Shown here: one piece after another, positions 1 to 7,831 of the stretch
Position numbering within the stretch: position 1 is the stretch's first letter
How the letters are laid out: the number at the start of each line of letters is the position of its first letter
From: an uncultured Eubacterium sp.
GTDB lineage: Bacteria; Bacillota; Clostridia; Lachnospirales; Lachnospiraceae
Assembly (NCBI GenBank): GCA_910589595.1
Contig: CAJUTM010000005.1
Span: forward strand, 1-36,774
DNA length: 36,774 nt
Direction: 5' to 3'
The notes under the pieces: model-generated
The model's input: the letters and a program-made list of their open reading frames with translations, nothing else
Told to the model about the DNA's origin: nothing
Database searches by the model: none
Translations under genes and position numbers: made by a program

Positions 1-89
1 CCGGGCCTTTGCCCTATTGGAATCAAGATTTTGAACTTGTTTCGCAATTGCCTATTTTCAGATAAGTGTAAGGAGAGATAGAAAACACA

Positions 90-1193
90 ATGATAAAGCA
101 CTATTATGTCCGCACTTCCAAATTAAAGGAAGGCATGAGAATTGACCAATCCGTGATTGACCGCATGGACCGCACTTTAATTGTCCGCGGCTCCATTTTG
201 GATGCCTATACAATTGAGGCGCTGCACAATCGTGGTATTCGCGGTGTATACATAAGTGAGGGCGAAGAGGATGTGGAACCGGAAAAGAAAGAAGCACCTC
301 TTCCTCCTTTAGTGCGCCATAATATCGAAAAGCACCGAACCGAAGACCCCGCTAAAGTACATTTGTCAGAAAGTGTAAAAAAGCGTGTATCCGAGGGGAT
401 TCAATATTTGTATAACAATTCCGATTCTCCGGAGTTTACTACGACATCAACCAAAATCACAAACGACTTGATTAAAGCCATTAATAATAACAATGCTCTG
501 GCAGTCGATATCAGCGCCTTGAAAACAAGTGATGAATATACATTTAAACACAGCGTTGACGTTGCCACAATATCTATGGTAATTGCCCGCAATCTGGACA
601 TGTCAGAACAGGATGTCTATCATATCGGGATTGCCGGTCTCCTGCATGATATGGGCAAGGCCAAAATACCGCCGGACATTTTAAATAAACCGGCGCGTCT
701 CACAGACGAAGAATTTGAAGTGATGAAAAAGCATTCAGAACTCGGATATGAAATCCTCAAACACAAAAAAGAAATTCCCGTACCGGTTTCACTTGCCGTC
801 CTGCAGCACCATGAAAAGATGAATGGCAACGGATATCCTTTTGGCTATCAGGAAGATAAAATATGCCCATACGCAAAAATTCTCTCCGTAGCAGATGTTT
901 ACGACGCGCTTGTGACAGAGCGGCCTTACAAAAAGTCGTTTTCCCAGCGCACTGCCGTTGAAATGATTATGTCTATGACCGCCGAGTTAGATATCACTGC
1001 CATGCGTAGTTTCATGGAAAGCGTCATTTTGTATCCGGTTGATACGATAGTCCAACTGAGTAACGGCGAAGATGCAAAAGTCGTTGAAAATATACCGCAC
1101 GCCGTGTTGCGCCCGACCGTTGTCGGACTGACAAGCGGTACGTTATATAATCTGGCGGACGATTTATCATGCGCTAATATTGTTATTTTATGA
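90..1193 (+). CDS. HD-GYP domain protein, probable cyclic-di-GMP phosphodiesterase
   Basis: A 367-residue protein whose central and C-terminal part is an HD-GYP phosphohydrolase domain. The HD pair is in GLLHDMGK (H186, D187), followed by the double His at 240-241 and the GYP signature at 248-250. In the usual HHExxDGxGYP motif the Asp is Asn here (HHEKMNGNGYP). Residues 1-80 resemble the DUF3391-like segment that often precedes HD-GYP domains. Family members hydrolyse cyclic di-GMP to pGpG or GMP in the cytoplasm. There is no transmembrane segment or recognisable sensor domain, so the input signal is unknown. The start is ATG with AAGGAG upstream at a rather long spacing. It stands alone on the plus strand, converging on the cyclophilin gene and sharing its terminator. 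The family call is secure; catalytic activity is inferred. Confidence 0.9.
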   Translation: MIKHYYVRTSKLKEGMRIDQSVIDRMDRTLIVRGSILDAYTIEALHNRGIRGVYISEGEEDVEPEKKEAPLPPLVRHNIEKHRTEDPAKVHLSESVKKRVSEGIQYLYNNSDSPEFTTTSTKITNDLIKAINNNNALAVDISALKTSDEYTFKHSVDVATISMVIARNLDMSEQDVYHIGIAGLLHDMGKAKIPPDILNKPARLTDEEFEVMKKHSELGYEILKHKKEIPVPVSLAVLQHHEKMNGNGYPFGYQEDKICPYAKILSVADVYDALVTERPYKKSFSQRTAVEMIMSMTAELDITAMRSFMESVILYPVDTIVQLSNGEDAKVVENIPHAVLRPTVVGLTSGTLYNLADDLSCANIVIL

Positions 1194-1215
1194 TGTTGTG
1201 ACGCACCGTAAAAAA

Positions 1216-1236
1216 AGGAGCGGATTTTCCGCTCCT
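1216..1236. terminator. Bidirectional rho-independent terminator
   Basis: A perfect 9-bp stem (AGGAGCGGA / TCCGCTCCT) with a TTT loop. An A-run lies on the left, giving a U-tract for minus-strand transcripts, and CTTT lies on the right. It sits between the converging HD-GYP and cyclophilin genes and can serve both. Confidence 0.85.
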
Positions 1237-1249
1237 CTTTAAAAATCTA

Positions 1250-1858
1250 TTAATCAGTCATTTTAATACTTTCAATCACTGGCTGTTGGTCTTTTTGTAC
1301 CGCTCCCTGCTGCGAAACAGCCTGTGTTCCTTTGGCAATTACATCTGCACAAATTTTATCTATATGCTCCATCCCTTCCGTCACCTTGCCAAACGCCGCA
1401 TATTGTCCGTCCAGATATGTGCTGTCTTTTAACACAATAAAGAATTGGGAGCTGCCACTGTCATAATCATTCGAACGTGCCATGGAAATTACCCCTTTTT
1501 TGTGGGAAATGTTATTGTCGACACCGTTACTTTCAAATTCTCCTTTGATAGTTTCTTTCGAGCCCCCGGTTCCGTCTCCTTTCGGGTCTCCGCCCTGTAC
1601 GACAAAATCCTTTATAATCCGGTGAAAGGTCAGTCCGTCATAAAAACCCTCATTTACCAGTTTCGCAAAGTTTGCCACCGTAACCGGCGCCGTATCTGCA
1701 TCCAATTCCAACTTAACCGTGCCATAATCTTTTATTTTCATCTCGGCATGATGAGTACCAGATGAAAAGTCCGTGTCCGATGAAGCGGAACTGCCGCAGG
1801 CACTAAGACAACATACAACAAGAGTCAGCGTCATTACTATCGTCACAAATCGTTTCAT
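1250..1858 (-). CDS. Cyclophilin-type peptidyl-prolyl cis-trans isomerase, lipoprotein
   Basis: A 202-residue cyclophilin. Residues 1-20 form a lipoprotein signal peptide ending in the lipobox LSAC, so the mature protein should be anchored to the outer face of the membrane by a lipidated Cys. The rest matches the small bacterial cyclophilin fold: TVANFAKLVNEGFYDGLTFHRIIKDFVVQGGDP, the SQFFIVL strand and the AAFGKV segment, with the catalytic Arg in FHRI. It would catalyse proline isomerisation in secreted or surface proteins. The ATG follows GGAGATAAAAA. A good promoter lies ~70 bp upstream, and the gene is monocistronic, ending at the shared hairpin. Identification is secure; the clients are unknown. 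Confidence 0.92.
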   Translation of the reverse strand: MKRFVTIVMTLTLVVCCLSACGSSASSDTDFSSGTHHAEMKIKDYGTVKLELDADTAPVTVANFAKLVNEGFYDGLTFHRIIKDFVVQGGDPKGDGTGGSKETIKGEFESNGVDNNISHKKGVISMARSNDYDSGSSQFFIVLKDSTYLDGQYAAFGKVTEGMEHIDKICADVIAKGTQAVSQQGAVQKDQQPVIESIKMTD

Positions 1859-1923
1859 TTTTTATCTCCTTATTTCTTCCTTTATCTGTTCCCCATCAGT
1901 CGCAAAAATTCGGGAACATTTTT

Positions 1924-1952
1924 ATTATAATGGATGTCTTTGTGATTGGCAA
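1924..1952 (-). promoter_or_regulatory. Sigma-A-type promoter of the cyclophilin gene
   Basis: On the minus strand TTGCCA (-35) and TATAAT (-10) are separated by 17 bp, ~65 bp upstream of the cyclophilin start codon. The consensus match is strong; not experimentally shown. Confidence 0.7.
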
Positions 1953-2029
1953 GGGGCAGAATCCGTTCTATTTAAAATATAATGCCTTTATCTTGTCTAA
2001 CTCCTCTCTTATATAGTCGGCTCTCTCTT

Positions 2030-2590
2030 CTACACCTTGTATTTCATTGCCAAATCATTCAGTTCATCTATTAGCTTGCGGTTATTCACCTTTCTAGCCA
2101 AAGGCATATATAGTTCTATTGTTTCTTTTACTTTTTCTTCCTTTTTGCTGTCATCTATAAATTCTATTGTCCTCATATTGTGTAGACGCTCTGCAAGCCT
2201 GATTAGAGTGGACTCATCCGGCATATCGTTTAAGTTGAGTTCCTTTTCATCAAGCCTTTCTACAATTCTCCACACGCTCTCCGGCAACTTGTTTTTTACT
2301 TTACTTATATCGCCTTTTGCCGCCACATCACAAAACATACCTGCCAAAATAGTATCTGCATCAGCTCCAAGCTCAGTCAATAAAATCGCAACGTTTATCG
2401 GATGGGTCACATATTCTTCACCGGAATACCGCTTTCTTCCCTCATATGCTTCACATGCTGTCCGATAATGATGATTTAACTGTTCTCCGCTAATCACTAT
2501 TGCATTTTCTTCAAGGGCTAATTGCAACTGTTGTAACAGCTCCTCTTTGCTGGCGCCAACTTCTGTGCTTGTTAGAAAAATATCTCTCAT
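2030..2590 (-). CDS. SpoT/RelA-like HD domain protein with degenerate metal site
   Basis: A 186-residue protein resembling the hydrolase (HD) domain of RelA/SpoT alarmone enzymes: YSGEEYVTHPINVAILL, then a helix where SpoT has the HD pair, then RLAERLHNMRT and YMPLAR. There is no synthetase or TGS/ACT domain. Of the four metal ligands of SpoT-type hydrolases, His63 is kept, but the HD pair reads Cys87-Asp88 and the Asp of the ADRLHNMRT motif is Glu134, so ppGpp hydrolysis is doubtful. The start chosen is ATG at 2590, preceded by AGGAGG at 7 bp. The frame is also open farther upstream into an AraC-type HTH, interrupted only by one TAA. Either it is a separate gene with its own ribosome binding site or the C-terminal half of a former HTH-HD fusion. 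Confidence 0.7.
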   Translation of the reverse strand: MRDIFLTSTEVGASKEELLQQLQLALEENAIVISGEQLNHHYRTACEAYEGRKRYSGEEYVTHPINVAILLTELGADADTILAGMFCDVAAKGDISKVKNKLPESVWRIVERLDEKELNLNDMPDESTLIRLAERLHNMRTIEFIDDSKKEEKVKETIELYMPLARKVNNRKLIDELNDLAMKYKV

Positions 2591-2695
2591 ACTACCGCCT
2601 CCTAGTATAGAATCAAGTTCTAATGTCATTGTTCTGAGAAGTGATGGCGAAAATCCAAATTCTCGATTGAAAGACTTTGAAAAAGCGCTATGGGA

Positions 2696-2923
2696 TTACC
2701 AGCCATATTGAAATGCCACATCAATAATACGCATACCTGCTGCAATATCTTCCGCTGCCCTGATTAACTTTCTTCTGCACACATACTCCATAACCGTTTC
2801 ATTCGTGTGTGACTTAAATAGTCGAATAGAATGATATTGTGAATATCCGGCAACGGACGCCAGCCGCTTAATATCCAATGGCTCTTTTAAATGCTCTTCA
2901 ATATAATGTAATACCCGATTCAT
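2696..2923 (-). pseudogene. AraC-family HTH, cut by an in-frame TAA
   Basis: 75 residues beginning MNRVLHYIEEHLKEPLDIKRLASVAGYS, the first helix-turn-helix of an AraC/XylS DNA-binding domain. The second HTH starts (IIDVAFQYGW) and is stopped by TAA at 2696-2698. Reading through the stop, the same frame continues with SHSAFSKSFNREFGFSPS, the expected rest of the second HTH, and then directly into the SpoT-like HD protein. A CAA or GAA codon would restore it. The start is ATG at 2923 with GGAAGG 8 bp upstream. A 26-bp perfect palindrome lies just upstream. As written, the protein has only half of the two-HTH DNA reader and is probably non-functional. Confidence 0.75.
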
Positions 2924-2953
2924 AACCATCACCTTCCATTTTTCAAGTGTCAG

Positions 2954-2979
2954 TTATAATATAATACATTATATTATAA
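2954..2979. promoter_or_regulatory. 26-bp perfect AT-rich palindrome upstream of the AraC-type gene
   Basis: Two 12-bp arms (TTATAATATAAT and its reverse complement) flank a 2-bp centre. It lies 30 bp upstream of the AraC-type start and 37 bp downstream of the Ham1-like stop. It contains -10-like hexamers on both strands. It could be an operator overlapping the promoter, or a hairpin; no T-run follows, so a terminator is less likely. Confidence 0.5.
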
Positions 2980-3015
2980 TGCGCTGTTCCCGAATTGCGG
3001 TATTAGGGATAAAAA

Positions 3016-3648
3016 TTACTTTTTATCCTGTCCGATATCTAACACATTTTGAAAAAACGCCAGAAACCCATCTTTATCCACGTCCTTTTTTTCTTTCTTT
3101 GGCGGCAAATCATAGAAGTATTGATTGGTTTTTATATCAATAGATATACTATCTAAAGGAAAACCCTTTTTCTTTATTGTACTGTGAGGTTTATCTGTTA
3201 AAATAAACTTTCCGCTTTCTAGCGATGAATCCATGGATTCGTAAATATGATTTTCGTCCAATACAAAACAAATTGCATTTTTATATGTTGCCATGAGATT
3301 TCCATATTGTTTCACTAAACCGGAATAGTATTCTATCATTTGCTCATCGGACAGAGACACCCCATTTACCCTCCGTACATGTACCCCCGGTTGAATTTCA
3401 TCCGGCACATTATCAAAATATAAACCGGAATCACATGAAAATACCGGCATATGAAATTCATTATAATATGCAATCGCTTTCTGCCTCGCATTTTCAAGAG
3501 GCGTCTTTCCATCTTCGCATACTTCCGGAATCACGGCACCTTTTTCTTTCAAGTCATTGAGACCTGTTAATTCTATCCCCAATATTTCAAGCCGTTTTTT
3601 CATGGAAGATAATTTCGCTGAATTGCATGTTCCATATAGTAGTTTCAT
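3016..3648 (-). CDS. Non-canonical purine NTP pyrophosphatase family protein (Ham1/RdgB-like)
   Basis: A 210-residue protein starting MKLLYGTCNSAKLSSMKKRL, which fits the nucleotide-binding TGNxxK start of the ITPase family with Cys in place of Gly. It continues with the E-G-x-T-x-x-E-N-A region (EDGKTPLENARQKA), the catalytic DSGL (SCDSGLYFD) and the PGV-x-x-R segment. Canonical members hydrolyse XTP, ITP and dITP to monophosphates, cleaning the nucleotide pool. It is divergent from housekeeping RdgB and its C-terminal part is not recognisable, so it may have another substrate. I chose ATG at 3648 because AAGGGG lies in front of it; an in-frame TTG at 3678 overlaps the upstream stop. It follows the FliB-like gene by 26 bp, probably as one operon. 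Confidence 0.75.
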   Translation of the reverse strand: MKLLYGTCNSAKLSSMKKRLEILGIELTGLNDLKEKGAVIPEVCEDGKTPLENARQKAIAYYNEFHMPVFSCDSGLYFDNVPDEIQPGVHVRRVNGVSLSDEQMIEYYSGLVKQYGNLMATYKNAICFVLDENHIYESMDSSLESGKFILTDKPHSTIKKKGFPLDSISIDIKTNQYFYDLPPKKEKKDVDKDGFLAFFQNVLDIGQDKK

Positions 3649-3674
3649 CCCTAAATCCCCTTTCCTATATCCTA

Positions 3675-4829
3675 TCAATCAAAAAGCGTCATAAATGCAA
3701 TCGTAAAAGAAAATACATCCGGCTCAAACAGTTCCTGAATCACTGGCCATATAAACTTTTGAACTATTTTGTTCTGCTCAAACTGCCTTGCAATCATACT
3801 CAGTCTGCAAAAATACTGTCTGGTATCCCGAGCCTCCGAACATCCCCATGTCAGCGGCATCACTTTCGCCAGAATCAGATAAATGCACATGTCCTGCAGG
3901 AAAATCGACTCGCAATCCTCAGCTCCCAGTGCGCTGGCATGTCCAAAAAAACAGGCGACAGCCAATTTACGCCAAAAATTTCTATGCCCCAAATCCCTGT
4001 TCTGATTCGCCAGACAAGTGCGGATATATTGTTTCCTTTCCCTGTCGGTATACCCAAAAACGTAAGATGGCCACAGAAATTTTTCTGCACCAAACACATC
4101 CCATTCACGTACAATTTGGCAAAATGTATCGACAATGTTAAAAATCAACTGTTGACCGGATTCCATCATTTCTCCGGCCGCGAGCTCCTCCCCTGACTGA
4201 AGAAATTGCTGCGTTATCTCCGGCATCCGGTAAACGACGGATTCGAATTGCTCAAAATCATGCTTCTCATAATATTTCCCCGCCTCAATCCCTGTATAAA
4301 TAACGGCTCCCAACGCAACCCCAAGCGGTACCGAAGTATCCTGAAGCAGCCGGCACCCGCTGCTAAGAAACCAGAAAAGCTCTTTTATCCGTAAATCTCC
4401 CATGGTTTCCATGGAAATACTACCCTCCGTAACGATTGTGACCATTTGCGGCCAATCATACAACAACTGAAGGAGCCCCTCACAGGAAAGCGACATAGAA
4501 CATATCGCATGATTATTAAACAGCCGTCTGCGTCTAGGAAAATTTTTACAGGTCATGCTCATGTGCTCTTCACCGTAATTTTGGTAAACACGACATAACC
4601 CATCTTCATCCAAAAAGGGACAGCGTTTTGTTTCCGGCATAATAACCATTGCTGTCCCATCCTTTTCCTCTATATTTTTATTCAAAAACTCTCCAAAAGC
4701 GTCGGTTCGGCTTCTGTAAAAGTCTACAGTTTCCGAATCAAAGTCTATATCCCAACCGGCACAGCATGTACTGATACAGTTTTTGCCTATGCATCTGAAT
4801 TGTTTATAATAGTCCGGATATATTTTCAT
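3675..4829 (-). CDS. FliB-like cysteine-rich protein (flagellin lysine-N-methylase family)
   Basis: A 384-residue protein with the N-terminal Cys pattern of the FliB family: C13, C18, C22-C23 (STCCAGW), CPF at 70, C79, TCKNFPRR at 94 and SLSC at 116. The clustered cysteines probably bind an Fe-S cluster. In Salmonella, FliB is needed to methylate flagellin lysines, but many homologues occur in bacteria with no flagellar locus nearby, as here. The C-terminal two thirds is not conserved in any way I recognise. The gene has a promoter (4860-4888) and a strong ribosome binding site (GGGAGG). Family membership is fairly sure, flagellin as substrate is not. Confidence 0.75.
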   Translation of the reverse strand: MKIYPDYYKQFRCIGKNCISTCCAGWDIDFDSETVDFYRSRTDAFGEFLNKNIEEKDGTAMVIMPETKRCPFLDEDGLCRVYQNYGEEHMSMTCKNFPRRRRLFNNHAICSMSLSCEGLLQLLYDWPQMVTIVTEGSISMETMGDLRIKELFWFLSSGCRLLQDTSVPLGVALGAVIYTGIEAGKYYEKHDFEQFESVVYRMPEITQQFLQSGEELAAGEMMESGQQLIFNIVDTFCQIVREWDVFGAEKFLWPSYVFGYTDRERKQYIRTCLANQNRDLGHRNFWRKLAVACFFGHASALGAEDCESIFLQDMCIYLILAKVMPLTWGCSEARDTRQYFCRLSMIARQFEQNKIVQKFIWPVIQELFEPDVFSFTIAFMTLFD

Positions 4830-4859
4830 TTGTATTCCTCCCTTTGTAAATCTGGTCCC

Positions 4860-4888
4860 ATTTTACCATAATTTCCTGTGATTTTCAA
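4860..4888 (-). promoter_or_regulatory. Promoter of the FliB-like gene
   Basis: On the minus strand TTGAAA and TAAAAT are separated by 17 bp, ~30 bp upstream of the FliB-like start codon. The stretch between it and the end of the DpnI pseudogene (4889-5068) shows only a weak 6-bp TTTAAC/GTTAAA hairpin and no gene. Confidence 0.6.
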
Positions 4889-5068
4889 CTCAACAGGGTT
4901 TGCACACAGCGGAGGGGATTACCTGTTATTGCATAATAATTTCCATTCTGAAACGCAGCGCAGGAAGTACAAGCACTTTAAGGCCGCAATCTAAAAATTG
5001 TTTTAACTCTTGTTAAATGTGTGGCACAGCAGTCACACTGTCTTGATGTCTGCACTGTAATCACTTTA

Positions 5069-5836
5069 TCAAAATGTCTTTTTATAATATCCCCTACCTA
5101 AAAACTCAATAAAGCCTTTATCTCTTAAAAACTGTAACTGCTGACGTATTTTTTCTTTGACGTGATGATTATGCGGATGTTTTTTTTTGCAATACTTCGA
5201 TATATTTGTATACATCCTGCAAACAGAATTGATTAGTTGTTATATCATTAACACAGCTAAGTACATCTAATAACCAGCATCTCGAACTAATATTTCTGGT
5301 TTCTAACTTTTTTATTCTAGTATACTTTTCGACTACTTGTTCTACAGGCCTTACTATTCCATTTGTAATTATATCTATTTTCCCTTGTTGTGGAATCTTA
5401 GAATATAAAATATTACACCCTCTCCATCCCGCACGCTGGGCTGTAGAAGCAAGTGGTTTTCTTTCTTCAATTATTTGTGGAACAAAGAAAAATTTAGGAA
5501 TCAAAATCAAATCTGTTACAATATAATTGAAGAATACTGCAAAATAAATAATTCAGGATTCGTTATACTCGTTATTCTCCTAATCATTGTTGAATATGCA
5601 CCATCATTAATCTTTTTCCCTATATTACCTTCTTTGCTCTTTAATTCAAACACTCCACAACAATTATCACATTTAAAGTCTGCAACCGGTTCATTGTTTT
5701 CTAATTCAAGTAAATGCGGATTACCACAACAGGGACAAAACATATTGTTCCCAACCCAATTTTCACTCATTACCCTTATTTTCTGCGTCTTACTTTCATA
5801 TTTCTCTGCCAATGTTTCATCAAAATGAAAATTCAT
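5069..5836 (-). pseudogene. dpnC: DpnI-type methyl-GATC restriction endonuclease, broken by two frameshifts
   Basis: The conceptual product after repair is ~255 residues, against 254 for pneumococcal DpnI, and matches it end to end. It has the Cys4 zinc site (C34, C37, C56, C59), catalytic Asp53 in PVADF, and Glu64-x-Lys66 in FELKSK. It also has the INDGAY segment, the RKPLA-TA-RAGW-GCNI stretch, and the winged-helix end KEKIRQQLQFLRDKGFIEF. The frame is lost by a one-base deletion near 5525-5530 (IIL then stop at 5516, instead of NYIVTDLILIPK). It is lost again by a one-base insertion in a run of nine A (5180-5188 on the minus strand). The two shifts cancel, so the last ~25 residues are back in the first frame. 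DpnI cuts GATC only when its adenine is methylated. As written, translation ends after ~106 residues. Confidence 0.9.
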
Positions 5837-5911
5837 TAAATCAAGCCTTTCTTCATTTTATTATGTGCATCTATATTTGTATCTATATTAACATTCCCGT
5901 TCTATTCGCAA

Positions 5912-6535
5912 CTACAAAACTTTCCGGCAAAGTTCACTCAAACTCTCCACTGTCATATCCGGCTGTTCTTGTACTTCTCTTGGAGACGCATCTTTCCAGT
6001 CTCCTTGTTTAATCCATATGGTATACATACCAATCCCATTGGCGGGCACAATATCGTTGTCAAGCCTGTCGCCTACCATAGCAGCCTGTTCCGGTTCACA
6101 TTCTGCCCGCTTCAAGGCAATCTCAAAAATACGCTTATCCGGCTTTTCAACACCTTCCTCAGCAGAAGCCACAATGACATCAATATACTTCAATATTCCA
6201 AATCTCTCTAAACGCTCCTTACTGCCCAATGACTGATTTGCAATAATTCCTATCTTATAATATTCATGTAACTCTTGCAAACACTCTATTGTATCCGGAA
6301 ACAAGCGCTCATCTTCCTTGTGCTAAGGAGTCTTTGTCAAACCATAGAATTTTATTGTTTCCAAATCTGCCGGTTTATTCTGTTTTGCATAAAAAATTTT
6401 CTTCTGTGTAAACTGTTCGAAAGTTATCTCGGTTCCTTCAATAACCTCCCTAATCCGATGTGCCATCGCCAACGTTTCATCAATCAGAGTTGAGCCCATA
6501 TCAAAGAAAATCCACTCAATACCGTCTAATTTCAT
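5912..6535 (-). pseudogene. HAD-superfamily hydrolase interrupted by an in-frame TAG
   Basis: The frame is continuous over ~207 codons apart from one TAG at 6323-6325. The N-terminal part has motif I (WIFFDMGSTLID, nucleophile Asp, with Gly-Ser replacing the usual Asp-Gly). After the stop come HKEDERLFPDTIECL, motif II (IIANQS), the Lys of motif III (EKPDKRIFE) and motif IV (MVGDRLDNDI). TAG stands where related phosphatases tend to have Trp or Gln, so a single-base nonsense mutation is likely. The start is ATG at 6535 with GAGAGGATG upstream, 21 bp after the stop of the HTH-PurM gene, suggesting co-transcription. Without readthrough only the first 70 residues are made. Confidence 0.8.
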
Positions 6536-6556
6536 GATACTACATCCTCTCTGCAA

Positions 6557-7807
6557 CTACAGCCAATTAATCCGCTTATCAAATTTTACTTTACATTCTC
6601 CCGCTTCTATTATTCCAATCTCGTAACAATCATAGAACTGATTGATATGTTTCATGACAGCATCCTTATCTTTTTGAGAAACCACAACATTGAAGCCTAC
6701 CCCGCAATTAAATGTACGAAGCATCTCCTCATCACTGATATTCCCATTATTACGAATATATTTGAATATATTCAATATCTTCAACTTTGACAAGTCTATT
6801 TTAGCTTTCAATCCATCCGGAATCACTCTGCACAGATTTCCCTCTATGCCGCCGCCTGTGATATGTGCCATCCCATGTATAACATTTTTATGAAACAAGC
6901 CTTTCATTGATTTGTAATACGGCGTATGTGGCTTCATAATCTGCTCTATAAAAGTTAGCTTATCTATTTTATCCAATTTAATTTGTGGCGTTTTATCCAT
7001 CAACAATCTTACTAACGAATACCCATTTGTATGTAAGCCGTTTGATGCAATTGCCAAAACAGCATCTCCTTCTTCAATCGCAGAACCGTCAATTACTTCT
7101 GATTTTTCAACAATGCCGACAATACTTGACGTCAACACATACACTCCCGCTTCTACAACCAATGGCTGAATCGATGTTTCTCCTCCCACAAGGGAACATT
7201 CATTGTCTCTACAAGCATCTGATATACCCTTTACTAATGTTTTTATCGTATCCTTTTCTGCTTTTCCACATACTATCGTATCCAACACCGCCAATGGTTT
7301 TGCTCCCATAACCACAATATCGTTCACCAAATGATTAATCATGTCATGGCAAATAGATTCTGTGTATCCATACTCCATGGCAAGCTTTTGTTTTGAACCC
7401 GGTTCTTCCGACTTTAATACTAAAATAGGATTTTCCATATTTGGAAACTTAATATCATATAGAGAGGCAAATGGCCCCAAACCATTTAAAACCCGACTGT
7501 CTTTCGTATTCAGGTGCTTAGCCATTTCTTTCTTGATAACGTCTGTATAAGTAATATCAATTCCTGCCTTACTGTATGATAAGCTGTCTACCTCTCTTTC
7601 ACTTCCAGCTAAGATATCATCAACCGATACCTCTAACACAATCGCCAAATCTCTCAATATTTCAATACTGGGATAAACCGTACCATTCTCCCATTTCGAT
7701 ATTGCCTGAAAAGAAACATTTAACTTATCTGCCAACTGCCGCTGCGTCATACAAAGGGACTTGCGCTTTTCCATTATAAAATTTCCAACTTTGATACCGT
7801 TAAGCAT
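6557..7807 (-). CDS. XRE-type HTH fused to a PurM-like (AIR synthase-related) domain
   Basis: A 416-residue fusion. Residues 6-60 form an XRE/HTH_3 domain (MTQRQLADKLNVSFQAISKWENG). Residues 78-416 align with PurM: YSKAGIDI, CHDMINHLVNDIVVMGAKPLAVLD, SLVGGET (207-211), GLHTNGYSLVR, HGMAHITGGG (311-320) and EMLRTFNCGVG. PurM makes AIR from FGAM with ATP in purine synthesis. Here the nucleotide-binding DGVGTK is EEPGSK (134-139) and the region after GGET (normally AEMPG) is SIQPL. The active site is therefore altered and a sensory or regulatory role is plausible, though unproven. The start is ATG at 7807 with GGAGG 8 bp upstream; earlier in-frame codons lack a site. It is followed at 21 bp by the HAD gene. 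Confidence 0.85.
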   Translation of the reverse strand: MLNGIKVGNFIMEKRKSLCMTQRQLADKLNVSFQAISKWENGTVYPSIEILRDLAIVLEVSVDDILAGSEREVDSLSYSKAGIDITYTDVIKKEMAKHLNTKDSRVLNGLGPFASLYDIKFPNMENPILVLKSEEPGSKQKLAMEYGYTESICHDMINHLVNDIVVMGAKPLAVLDTIVCGKAEKDTIKTLVKGISDACRDNECSLVGGETSIQPLVVEAGVYVLTSSIVGIVEKSEVIDGSAIEEGDAVLAIASNGLHTNGYSLVRLLMDKTPQIKLDKIDKLTFIEQIMKPHTPYYKSMKGLFHKNVIHGMAHITGGGIEGNLCRVIPDGLKAKIDLSKLKILNIFKYIRNNGNISDEEMLRTFNCGVGFNVVVSQKDKDAVMKHINQFYDCYEIGIIEAGECKVKFDKRINWL

Positions 7808-7831
7808 CCCCAATACCTCCGTTTTTATTTT

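Noticed and set aside
4889..5068. A small gene between the DpnI pseudogene and the FliB-like gene
   Set aside because: Frames are short on both strands, without ribosome binding sites or protein-like composition.
5165..5836. The two DpnI reading frames as a programmed frameshift
   Set aside because: The A9 run could be slippery, but the first lesion has no slippery sequence and needs the opposite shift. Two independent small indels explain it better.
6323..6325. In-frame TAG as pyrrolysine recoding
   Set aside because: HAD phosphatases have no known pyrrolysine, and no element or recoding tRNA is visible in the window; a nonsense mutation is simpler.
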